Source of the DNA: JAATFS01 sp037145635
GTDB taxonomy: Bacteria > Pseudomonadota > Gammaproteobacteria > Xanthomonadales > Xanthomonadaceae
Direction of reading: 5' to 3'
Assembly (NCBI GenBank): GCA_037145635.1
Contig: JBBCXB010000001.1
Location: 372,001-436,000 of the forward strand
DNA: 64,000 nt
The translations under genes and the position numbers were made by a program. Below, one piece after another: positions 1-7,454 of this stretch. Under the pieces are notes generated by a model. The model saw nothing but the letters and a program-made list of their open reading frames with translations. It searched no databases and was not told where the DNA came from. Within the stretch, counting starts at the first letter, position 1, and every line of letters begins with the position of its first letter.

Positions 1-1
1 C

Positions 2-1477
2 CGGCTGCCGCCCGAGCTGCACTCGGCGTCCGGGCTGGAGGCGTGGTGGAAGACGCTGCCGGCCGACAAGCGGCGCACGCTGTACTGGTCGCTGCAGGAC
101 CTGCTGCCGGGCGAAGGCAGCGAGGCCGACCGCTATCCCAAGTACTTCCCGCTGGGCGACGCGCGGCTGCCGCTGCACTATCGCTTCGAGCCGGGCAGCG
201 AGGACGACGGCGTCACCCTGGACGTGCCGCTGCACCTGCTCAATGCGCTGGATCCGGCGCGGCTGTCGTGGCTGGCGCCGGGCTTCGTCGCCGACAAGGC
301 CGCCGCCCTGATCCGCAGCCTGCCGAAGGCGCAACGGCGCAACTACGTGCCGGCGCCGGATTTCGGGCGCGCGTTCTACGAGGCGTTCGCGCAGCCGTCG
401 GCCGACGACCTGCGCGGCGAACTGGCGCGCTTCCTGTCGCGCGCCACCGGCTCGCCGGTGGCGGCGGTGGATTTCGACGAGGCGTCGCTGGAGCCGCACC
501 TGCGCATGAACCTGCGCGTGCGCGACGAGCACGGCAAGGTGTTGGCGAGCGCGCGCGACCTCGACGCGCTGCGCCAGCGCTTCGGCGATCGTGCCGGACA
601 GGCGTTCGCCGCGCGCGCCGGACGCGCGTTGGCCGCCGAAGGCCTGCGCGAGTTTCCGCCGGCGCCGATCCCGCTGCAGGTGCCGGGCGAGGCCGGGGTG
701 CCGGCGTACCCGGCGCTGGTGGACGACGGCGAGTCGGCGTCGCTGCGGATCTTCGCCGACCGCAGCGAGGCGGCCGAGGCCCATCCGCGCGGCGTGCGCC
801 GGCTGCTGGAGATCGCACTTGCCGACAAGATCAAGCAGGCGCGCAAGCAGCTGCCGGTATCGCCCAAGACCGGCCTGCTGTATGCGGCCATCGAGTCGCA
901 GGAGCGGCTGCGCGGCGACCTGGTGGACGCGGCGCTCAACGCGGTGCTCGCCGGCGGGCTGGACGCGATCCGCGACCCGGACGCCTTCGCGCAGCGCCGC
1001 GACGCCGCCGCCCGCCAGTTGTTCGGCGAGGCGATGACGCGGCTGAAGCTGGCCGAGAGCCTGCTGTCGGCGGTCGCCGAGCTGCGGCCGCTGCTGGAGG
1101 CGCCGCTGATGGGCTGGGCGCGCGGCAACCTCGACGACATGGAGCGGCAGCTCGCCGCGCTGGTGCACCCCGGCTTCCTGCGCGAGACCCCGGCCGAGGC
1201 GCTGGCGCAGTACCCGCGCTACCTGCGCGCGATGATCCTGCGCACCGAGCGCGCCAAGCGCGATCCCTCGCGCGACCAGGCGCGGATGCTGGAACTCAAG
1301 CCGTTCGTCGACGCGCTCGACGAGGCGGCGGCGCGGGGCCTGCAGGAGCGCCCGCAGTGGCAGGCGCTGCGCTGGGACCTGGAGGAACTGCGGGTGTCGA
1401 TGTTCGCGCAGGAGCTGGGGGCCAAGACGGGCGTGTCGGCGAAGAAGCTGGCGCAGCGGGTCGCGGCACTGCGCTGA
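2..1477 (+). CDS. hrpA: ATP-dependent RNA helicase HrpA, C-terminal part (5' end outside the window)
   Basis: The reading frame is open from the first bases of the window and stops at 1475-1477, giving about 490 residues. The sequence matches the C-terminal region of HrpA, a DEAH-box RNA helicase of about 1300 residues: it has the stretch around YWSLQDLLPGEG followed by the long charged helical tail of the DUF3418 type, ending in AKKLAQRVAALR. The helicase motor motifs would lie upstream and are not visible. Family knowledge places HrpA in mRNA processing and in rescue of stalled ribosomes. The gene converges on the ClC transporter gene, with a GC-rich hairpin between them. Identification is from the characteristic C-terminal sequence; the missing 5' part is the only limitation. 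Confidence 0.85.
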   Translation, partial: RLPPELHSASGLEAWWKTLPADKRRTLYWSLQDLLPGEGSEADRYPKYFPLGDARLPLHYRFEPGSEDDGVTLDVPLHLLNALDPARLSWLAPGFVADKAAALIRSLPKAQRRNYVPAPDFGRAFYEAFAQPSADDLRGELARFLSRATGSPVAAVDFDEASLEPHLRMNLRVRDEHGKVLASARDLDALRQRFGDRAGQAFAARAGRALAAEGLREFPPAPIPLQVPGEAGVPAYPALVDDGESASLRIFADRSEAAEAHPRGVRRLLEIALADKIKQARKQLPVSPKTGLLYAAIESQERLRGDLVDAALNAVLAGGLDAIRDPDAFAQRRDAAARQLFGEAMTRLKLAESLLSAVAELRPLLEAPLMGWARGNLDDMERQLAALVHPGFLRETPAEALAQYPRYLRAMILRTERAKRDPSRDQARMLELKPFVDALDEAAARGLQERPQWQALRWDLEELRVSMFAQELGAKTGVSAKKLAQRVAALR

Positions 1478-1478
1478 G

Positions 1479-1504
1479 GCGCAGCCGCGGGACGCGGCCT
1501 GCGC
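1479..1504. terminator. GC-rich hairpin after hrpA, possible bidirectional terminator
   Basis: Directly after the hrpA stop codon, GCGCAG-CCGCG pairs with CGCGGC-CTGCGC, with one bulged base and a three-base loop. No T-tract follows, so it is not a classical intrinsic terminator. Its position between convergent genes is the main support. Confidence 0.3.
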
Positions 1505-1633
1505 CGCGTGGGAGCGCGCCGGCAGGGCGACGGGGGACGGAGCCGCGGGGCGGGTCACGCCTGGCACCCCCGTCGCAGGCTGCGGGCCGGGCGCGGCCGG
1601 CAGCCTGTGGCTTGCCCGGTGTCCCGGCGGTGC

Positions 1634-3406
1634 TCAGTCGCTGTCTTCGACCCGCTCGCCCATCAGTTCGCGCTGGCGCTTGTCCAGTTCCTCGGCATAG
1701 CGCTTGCGGACGAAGCCTTCCGACAGCACGCCCAGCACCTGGCCGTCGGCGTCGACCACGGCCATTTCGTCGCTCTGCGTCTGGTCGAAGCGATGCATCA
1801 CGGTGACCACGTCGGCGTCGGCGGCCAGCGCGACATCGCGGTTGCCGGCGAACTCGCCCACGCGTGCATCGGCCTTGATCCCGTCGGCATACAGGCGCGC
1901 GACCGGCACGATGCCGGCGTAGCGCTGGCGCTCGTCCAGCAACACCACCCGCGTGCCTGAGCCGAGCGGGAAGCGGTGCCGAAACTCGTCCACCGTCGCC
2001 GACGCGGGCAGGGTGCCGACGCCCTTGCGCATCATCCGCCCGGCACTGAGGTGCTGCACCCAGCCAACGTCGCGTGCGCTCTTGATCGACTCGCCGCGCA
2101 GGTGCAGGCGCCAGGTCGAGAACGAATAGCCGAACACCTGCCGCACGACCGTACTGGCGACCAGCACCGCCGCCATCACCGCGCTGGCCAGCACGAAGTC
2201 GTGGGTGCCCTCCAGCACCAGCATCGCCATCGTCATCGGCGCGCCGACCACGGCCGCGGCCAGCGCCGCCATGCCGGCCAGCGCCGCGGCGGTGCCGTCC
2301 AGCAGCGCGCCGCCGCCGGCGAGGTTGAGCAGCCCGGCGTACAGGGCGCCGACCAGGGTGCCCATGAACAGTGAGGCGAAGAACAGGCCGCCGCGGAACC
2401 CGAAGCCGAGCGAGACGCCGGAGGCCAGGCACTTGAGCAGCAGCAGCGCGCCGATCCACAGCAGGGGCGTATGGGTGGTGAGGTCCACATGCAGCGCGCC
2501 GTGGCCGGAGGACAGGGTCTGCGGCGAGGCCATCGCCAGCGGAATCAGCAACAGGCCGCCGACCACCGGCCGCGCCCAGCCGGGCAGCGGGCTGCGCTTG
2601 ACCCACTGCTCGATGCCGGACACCAGGCGCATGATCGCGATGCCGATCAGCGCGCACACCAGGCCGAGCGCCGCGTACAGCGCGTAGTCGCGGGCATGCA
2701 GGGTGACCGCCGAGGCGGCGGGCAGCAGGTACGGCGGCACGCCCGCGCTCTGCGCGATGAAGGTGCCGGCCAGCGCCGCCACCGCCACCGGCGCCAGCGC
2801 GGACGGCGTATAGGCGCCGATCACGATCTCGAAGGCGTAGAAGGCCCCGGCCAGCGGTGCGCCGAAGGCCGCGGCGATCGCGCCGGCGGCCCCGGCCCCG
2901 ACCAGCGTGCGCGTATCCGAGCGCCGCAGCCGCAGCACCCGCGCCAGCTGCGAGCCGCTGCCGGCGCCCATCTGGGTATATGCCGCCTCCAGCCCGACCG
3001 AGGCGCCGAAGCCGTTGGACAGCAGCGTCTGCGTGGACACGATCAGGTTGTCGCGCATCGACATGCGCCCGCCGTGCAGCGCGTTGGCCTCCACCGCATC
3101 GAGCAGCTGGCGCTTGCGACGGGTCGCGGCCAGGCTCACCAGGCCGACCAGCAGGCCACCGATTGGCAGCACCAGCAGGGCGGTGAAGCCCAGGTGCGGC
3201 ATCGAGCTCAGCCGCATGTCGTCGTCCAGCCCGTACAGCCAGGTCTGCAGCGCGTGCGACAGGCCGCTCTGCAGCAGCGTGAGCAGCCCCGCGACCAGAC
3301 CGACCAGCAGCGCCACCCCGATGAACCCGAGATCGCTGCGGCGCAGGCGCTGCCGCAGCGCCTGCACGGCGCGCGGCCACGGGCGCTGCGGCGGGGTGGC
3401 GTCCAT
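1634..3406 (-). CDS. ClC-family chloride channel/antiporter with C-terminal CBS domains
   Basis: The 590-residue protein has the ClC fold in the membrane (hydrophobic segments from about residue 28 to 430), then a cytoplasmic CBS pair in the last 130 residues. The external gating glutamate is kept in GLEAAYTQMG, which corresponds to GREGP in well-studied ClCs. Two features are unusual. The segment that should carry the GSGIP anion-selectivity motif reads RKRQLLDAVEA instead. The position of the internal proton glutamate is in FYAFEIVIGAY, where the second Glu of the usual EE pair is Ile. By family it moves anions across the inner membrane; whether it is an exchanger or a channel cannot be told. 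It converges on hrpA and lies 6 bp downstream of the secreted-protein gene, so the two may be cotranscribed. Confidence 0.85.
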   Translation of the reverse strand: MDATPPQRPWPRAVQALRQRLRRSDLGFIGVALLVGLVAGLLTLLQSGLSHALQTWLYGLDDDMRLSSMPHLGFTALLVLPIGGLLVGLVSLAATRRKRQLLDAVEANALHGGRMSMRDNLIVSTQTLLSNGFGASVGLEAAYTQMGAGSGSQLARVLRLRRSDTRTLVGAGAAGAIAAAFGAPLAGAFYAFEIVIGAYTPSALAPVAVAALAGTFIAQSAGVPPYLLPAASAVTLHARDYALYAALGLVCALIGIAIMRLVSGIEQWVKRSPLPGWARPVVGGLLLIPLAMASPQTLSSGHGALHVDLTTHTPLLWIGALLLLKCLASGVSLGFGFRGGLFFASLFMGTLVGALYAGLLNLAGGGALLDGTAAALAGMAALAAAVVGAPMTMAMLVLEGTHDFVLASAVMAAVLVASTVVRQVFGYSFSTWRLHLRGESIKSARDVGWVQHLSAGRMMRKGVGTLPASATVDEFRHRFPLGSGTRVVLLDERQRYAGIVPVARLYADGIKADARVGEFAGNRDVALAADADVVTVMHRFDQTQSDEMAVVDADGQVLGVLSEGFVRKRYAEELDKRQRELMGERVEDSD

Positions 3407-3412
3407 CGCGGG

Positions 3413-3922
3413 CTACTTGGTGCGACGGACCTTGGCCATGGTGTTGTAGCCCTCGATCTGCAGGTACCAGACGCCGGCCACGCCCGGCTTGATCTTCACC
3501 GCCGGCGCAGGCTTGCGTACCGACAGGCTGGCGGCTTCGGTCTGTTCCCAGGTCTGGCCGTTCTCCAGCACGTAGCTGCGGCCCTTGCCGAAGCCGGTGA
3601 ATTCGCCGACCAGGCGGCTCTCGATCGGCTCGCGCGAGCCGAAGTCGAAGAAGCCGCGGTTCTTGACGATCACTTCCTGGCGGCCGGCCTCCTTGGCCTG
3701 CTCCAGCGCCACCGCGGTCTGCTCGGCGACCCGGCCCTGCAGCCAGTCGTTGAGGGCGGCCAGTTCCTGCGGGCTCAGCTTGTCCAGGCCGGCGGCCTTG
3801 AACGCCTCGGCCGACATCTGGGTCTGCAGGTCGCCGGAGACGGTGCGCTGCGCCAGCGCGGGGGCGGCCGCGGCGGCAAGGGCCAGGCACAGCAGGGCGG
3901 GAACGGCGCGCGGGAGCGGCAT
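3413..3922 (-). CDS. Small secreted protein of unknown function
   Basis: The 169-residue product starts with a clear Sec signal peptide (positive start, hydrophobic core, cleavage after ALAQ, about residue 25). The mature part has a short helical stretch with LSPQELAALNDWL (about residues 48-61), then a compact, probably beta-rich domain containing GFFDFGSREPIESRLVGEF and a strand rich in Val, Tyr and Ile near the end. No catalytic motif is recognised. I believe such proteins are common in Xanthomonadaceae as conserved hypotheticals, but I cannot name a family. The stop lies 6 bp before the ClC start, suggesting one transcript. Confidence 0.75.
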   Translation of the reverse strand: MPLPRAVPALLCLALAAAAAPALAQRTVSGDLQTQMSAEAFKAAGLDKLSPQELAALNDWLQGRVAEQTAVALEQAKEAGRQEVIVKNRGFFDFGSREPIESRLVGEFTGFGKGRSYVLENGQTWEQTEAASLSVRKPAPAVKIKPGVAGVWYLQIEGYNTMAKVRRTK

Positions 3923-3985
3923 GGAGGCGATTCCGATGGAGGGACGGGGGCTAGTGTAGTCCCGCGGCCCGGCGCGCAGCAGCCC

Positions 3986-5098
3986 TCAGCCCGGGTCCGG
4001 GGCGGCGGCGCGGGCGGGGCGCCGGTACACGAAGGCGGGCGCGGGCGCCGCTGCCTCCCGGGCGGCCAGGGCCTGCAGGGCGGCATGGCCGTCGGCCCGC
4101 GCGCAGACCGGGTCCAGGGTGGCGGCGTCGCCGCTCAGCGCCAGCGCTTGGCAGCGACAACCGCCCCAGTCGACCTCGCGCTGCGGGCAGGCCTGGCAGG
4201 TGCCGGGCATCCAGGCGGTGCCGCGGAAACGGGTGAAGGCCTCGCCGTCGCGCCAGATCTCGGCCAGCGGACGCTCGCGCAGGTTCTCGAAGCGCAGCCC
4301 CGGCACGCTCTCGGCGGCATGGCAGGGCAGCACGTCGCCGCGCGGCGAGATGTTGAGGAAGCGCCGTCCCCAGCCGCCCATGCAGGCCTTGGGACGATGT
4401 GCGTAGTAGTCCGGGGTGACGAAGTCGATGGCCAGGCGCTCGCCCAGCGCGGTCCGCGCCTGCGCCACCGCCGCCACGGTGGCGTCGACCTGGTCGCGGG
4501 TGGGCATCAGCGCGGCGCGGTTGCGCAGGCCCCAGCCGTAGTACTGGGTGTGCGCGATCTCCAGCCGCTCGGCGTCCAGGTCCAGCGCCAGTTCGATCAT
4601 CGCCGGCACCCGCTCGGCGTTGTGGCGGTGGATCACGGCGTTGAGCGTCAGCGGCAGCCCGCGCGCGCGCGCGGCGCGCGCGAAGGCGATCTTCTTCGGC
4701 AGGCTGTCGCGGTAGCCGGCGATGCGGTCGGCGCCGGCGGCGTCGGCGTCCTGCACGCTCAGCTGCACATGCTCCAGGCCGGCCTCGCACAGGCGGTCGA
4801 GCATCGGCTCGCCACCGGCCACGCCGGAGGTGATCAGGTTGCTGTACAGGCCCAGCGTGCGCGCGTGCGCGACCAGCACCGGCAGGTCCTTGCGCAGCAT
4901 CGGCTCGCCGCCCGAGAAGTGCGCCTGCAGCACCCCCATCGCCGCGGCCTGGTCCAGCGCCGAGCGCCATCCGTCGGTCTCCAGCTCCTCGCGCAGCGTG
5001 GCCAGCTGCAGCGGGTTGGAGCAGTACGGGCAGGCCAGCGGGCAGCGGTGGGTCAGCTCCAGCAGCAGCGACAGCGGCGGGGCCGGCACGGCGCTCAT
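3986..5098 (-). CDS. pqqE: PqqA peptide cyclase (radical SAM protein PqqE)
   Basis: The 370-residue enzyme forms the Glu-Tyr carbon-carbon cross-link in the PqqA precursor, the first step of pyrroloquinoline quinone biosynthesis. The radical SAM cluster motif CxxxCxxC is at residues 19-26 (RCPLACPYC). The C-terminal SPASM region carries the further cysteines expected for auxiliary iron-sulfur clusters: CMGGWG, the Cys in VLPCHAAE, GTCQACP and GGCRCQ. The ATG at 5096-5098 was chosen because it overlaps the pqqD stop by 4 bp and gives the family length; the open frame runs further upstream without meaning. It is the last gene of the pqqABCDE series. Confidence 0.95.
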   Translation of the reverse strand: MSAVPAPPLSLLLELTHRCPLACPYCSNPLQLATLREELETDGWRSALDQAAAMGVLQAHFSGGEPMLRKDLPVLVAHARTLGLYSNLITSGVAGGEPMLDRLCEAGLEHVQLSVQDADAAGADRIAGYRDSLPKKIAFARAARARGLPLTLNAVIHRHNAERVPAMIELALDLDAERLEIAHTQYYGWGLRNRAALMPTRDQVDATVAAVAQARTALGERLAIDFVTPDYYAHRPKACMGGWGRRFLNISPRGDVLPCHAAESVPGLRFENLRERPLAEIWRDGEAFTRFRGTAWMPGTCQACPQREVDWGGCRCQALALSGDAATLDPVCARADGHAALQALAAREAAAPAPAFVYRRPARAAAPDPG

Positions 5099-5373
5099 GG
5101 GCGCAGCACGCGCTTGTGGCCGAGCGTGGCGGCGAGCTCGATCACGTCGGCCTCGATCTCCGCGACCGGCGCGTCGAATTCCTGCGCCAGCGCCTGCGCG
5201 ATCTGCGCCAGCGAGCGCTCGCCGTCGAAGCGTTGCACCACCTGGCGTGCGGTCTCGTCCAGCTCGATCACCCGTTCCGGCGCCAGCAGCACCCACTGGT
5301 CGCGGACGCGGTCGTGCTGCAGCCGGATGCCGGCGCGCAGCGCGGGGCGGCTGTCGCGGTCGGGCGCGGTCAT
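5095..5373 (-). CDS. pqqD: PqqA-binding chaperone PqqD
   Basis: This is a 92-residue RiPP recognition element protein that binds PqqA and presents it to PqqE. The sequence has the winged-helix pattern QWVLLAPERVIELDETARQV followed by a second half with EIEADVIELAATL. The ATG at 5371-5373 overlaps the end of pqqC by 4 bp and gives the normal family length; an upstream in-frame ATG would add 39 arginine-rich residues that look like read-through. The stop overlaps the pqqE start by 4 bp, so B-C-D-E are probably translationally coupled. Confidence 0.93.
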   Translation of the reverse strand: MTAPDRDSRPALRAGIRLQHDRVRDQWVLLAPERVIELDETARQVVQRFDGERSLAQIAQALAQEFDAPVAEIEADVIELAATLGHKRVLRP

Positions 5374-6128
5374 GCCGTCCCCTGCGGGGCCGCGGGCTCG
5401 CCGGCCGGGACGAAGGCGTCGGGCCAGGCCACCCTGGGGTTGACGTAGGCGAAATGCAGCGCGTCCAGCTGCGACCACAGCACGCCGCACTTGAAGTGCA
5501 GCGCGGCCTTGACCTGCGCCTGCTTCTCGCCGGTGTCGGCCTGGCGCTTGACGTAGTCGAGCGCGAAGTCGGCATCGCGCGGGGCCTCGCCGAGGCGGTG
5601 CTCGAAGTAGGCCAGCGCGTCGCGCGGGACGAAGGCGTAGTGCTCGAGCATGCCGGCCATGCGCTGGCCGATGATCTGCGGCGCGAACAGTTCAGTCAGC
5701 GACGAGGCGATCGCCTCCAGCAGGCTCTTCTCGCGCACGAACTGCAGGTAGGCCTGCACCGCGAAGCGGGTGCCGGGCAGCAGCCCGCGGCCGGACTCCA
5801 CCAGGTCGCGGTCCAGGCCCAGCGCGTCGGTCAGGTGCAGCCAGCGCGCGATGCCGCCGTCGCCCTCAGCCTGGCCGTCGTGGTCGAGGATGCGCTGGCG
5901 CCAGATCCGCCGCAGCGCCGGGTCGTCCATGCGCGCCAGGATCGTCGCGTCCTTGAGCGGGATGCAGCGCTGGTACTCGAACCGGTTCAGCGCCCAGGCC
6001 TGGATCTGGCCGCGGTCGAGCCGGCCGGCGTGCAGCAGCGCGTGGAACGGATGGCGGTCGTGGTAGAGCCGGGCGCCGATGGCGCGCAGCTCGGCTTCGA
6101 GCTGGTCGGGGGCAAGCAGAGCGGTCAC
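5370..6128 (-). CDS. pqqC: Pyrroloquinoline-quinone synthase PqqC
   Basis: This 252-residue cofactorless oxidase carries out the final ring closure and oxidation of PQQ. The sequence shows typical PqqC segments: YHDRHPFHALLHAGRLDRGQ near the N-terminus, NRFEYQRCIPLKDATIL, a central region with AQAEGDGGIARWLHL-like residues, and YVKRQADTGEKQAQVKAAL near the C-terminus. The start is a GTG whose GTGA overlaps the pqqB stop; the longer open frame upstream belongs to antisense coding in the pqqB region. The C-terminal tail after WPDAFVPAG is rich in Ala and Pro and probably unstructured. Confidence 0.93.
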   Translation of the reverse strand: MTALLAPDQLEAELRAIGARLYHDRHPFHALLHAGRLDRGQIQAWALNRFEYQRCIPLKDATILARMDDPALRRIWRQRILDHDGQAEGDGGIARWLHLTDALGLDRDLVESGRGLLPGTRFAVQAYLQFVREKSLLEAIASSLTELFAPQIIGQRMAGMLEHYAFVPRDALAYFEHRLGEAPRDADFALDYVKRQADTGEKQAQVKAALHFKCGVLWSQLDALHFAYVNPRVAWPDAFVPAGEPAAPQGTA

Positions 6129-7024
6129 AGGGTGATCTCCAGCCCGTCGTGGGCCACGTCCCAGCCTTGTGCGTTGACCGTGGCCCGCTCGGGCGAATGG
6201 GCGTCGAGCACCGGGTTGGTGGTGTTGACGTGGACGAAGTACTTGCGCGCCACGCCGAGCCCGGCGAACGCGGCCAGGGTGCCGTGCTCGCCGTCGATGC
6301 TCAGGTGGCCCATGCGCTGCCCGGTTTTGGCGCTCACGCCCAGCCGCACCAGCTCGTCGTCCTGCCACAGCGTGCCGTCGAACAGCACCAGCTCGGCGCC
6401 CTGCAGGCGCTCGCGCAACGCGTCGGTCATCGCCGCGCAGCCGGGGATGTAGTGGACGCGGTGGCGGCCGTCGTCGAAGGTCAGGCCCAGGGTCTCGTCG
6501 GCCGCGCCGGCGAGGTCGCCGGGGTGATGGCGCTCCATGAACAAGGGCACCTTGCCCGGCACTGCGAACGGCGTCACCTGCAGCCCGAGCAGCGCCAGCG
6601 GACGCTCCAGCTCGAACGGGTGGCGGGCGACGCAGCCGGGCTGCAGCGCGTCGAAGATCGGGTTCTGGGCGAGCAGGTCGAGCACCCGCGGGCTGGCATG
6701 GAGATCGAAGCGCTGGCCCTCGCGCATCGACAGCAGACCGGCGATGTGGTCGATCTCGCCGCTGGTCAGCAGCACCGCCTCGATCGGCGAGTGGCGCAGT
6801 CCGTGGCGGGGCCACAGCGCGGGGGTATCCAGCACCTGCTGGCGGAAGTCCGGCGAGGCGTTGACCAGCAGCCAGCGCTCGCCGTCGGCGCTGATGGCGA
6901 GACTGGCCTGGGTGCGGCGCCGGGCACCCGCGGCGTTCTGCCAGGCCCGCACGCTGGCGGGCGTATGGCAGTTCCACTGCGGATGCCCACCACCGGCCGC
7001 CGATCCCAGGACGATGATGCGCAT
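6125..7024 (-). CDS. pqqB: PQQ biosynthesis protein PqqB (metallo-beta-lactamase fold)
   Basis: The 299-residue protein begins MRIIVLGSAAGGGHPQWNC, the standard PqqB N-terminus. The fold belongs to the metallo-beta-lactamase superfamily, but the usual HxHxDH signature is modified: SGEIDHIAGLL keeps only Asp-His, as in other PqqB proteins. Family work assigns it to hydroxylation of the Tyr-derived part of the PQQ intermediate. The ATG at 7022-7024 gives the canonical start; an in-frame ATG about 100 bases upstream would add Pro/Arg-rich sequence and was rejected. It is separated from pqqA by 61 bp. Confidence 0.93.
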   Translation of the reverse strand: MRIIVLGSAAGGGHPQWNCHTPASVRAWQNAAGARRRTQASLAISADGERWLLVNASPDFRQQVLDTPALWPRHGLRHSPIEAVLLTSGEIDHIAGLLSMREGQRFDLHASPRVLDLLAQNPIFDALQPGCVARHPFELERPLALLGLQVTPFAVPGKVPLFMERHHPGDLAGAADETLGLTFDDGRHRVHYIPGCAAMTDALRERLQGAELVLFDGTLWQDDELVRLGVSAKTGQRMGHLSIDGEHGTLAAFAGLGVARKYFVHVNTTNPVLDAHSPERATVNAQGWDVAHDGLEITL

Positions 7025-7085
7025 GTCGAGGATTGCCTTTGCCGGTCGTCGGACCGGCACGCGTCGAGGGAGGGCGGGTGGAGCG

Positions 7086-7166
7086 TCAGAGCTCGCCGGA
7101 GGCGTAGCAGTTGATTTCGGCACCCACGCAGATCTCGCGGACTACCGGCTTCTTCCAGGTCTTCAT
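7086..7166 (-). CDS. pqqA: PQQ precursor peptide PqqA
   Basis: This tiny 26-codon gene encodes the ribosomal precursor of PQQ. The peptide starts MKTWKKP and contains the obligatory Glu-x3-Tyr pair (EINCY, residues 17-21), whose side chains become the PQQ backbone. The start ATG at 7164-7166 is preceded by AAGAGAG, a reasonable ribosome binding site. A longer in-frame ORF starting upstream has an Arg-rich extension that no PqqA has. It heads the pqqABCDE cluster and is divergent from relA, so the region 7167-7454 should hold both promoters. Confidence 0.92.
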   Translation of the reverse strand: MKTWKKPVVREICVGAEINCYASGEL

Positions 7167-7454
7167 CGCTGTGCTCTCTTGGCAGGGGGAACGACGACGC
7201 AGGTGACGTCGTCGACCGCGAGCATAGGAGCTGGGTCCCGCACGGGTGTAAAGCCGGTGTAAACGGCGCTCCGCACCGCGATGCACAGAGGCCGGCACGC
7301 GCGGAATCACAGGGTTTGGCGACTGAACCCCCGCTAAGCACTCCGGTCGGGCGCCGCGTGTCGCCGCGAGGGTGCGGAGCCGATCCGACGCATTGTGAGG
7401 AAGGCGGCGGGCACGCTAGTGTAGGGGCCGAACCTTCTCTGCCGAACCTTCGTC
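7167..7454. promoter_or_regulatory. Divergent pqqA/relA intergenic region
   Basis: This gap of 288 bp must carry the promoters for pqqA (leftward) and relA (rightward). I see no gene in it and no convincing consensus promoter or operator. Confidence 0.4.

Noticed and set aside
1296..3890. An 864-codon minus-strand frame over the ClC region
   Set aside because: The ClC protein with clear motifs is in another frame at 1634-3406; this one is a shadow.
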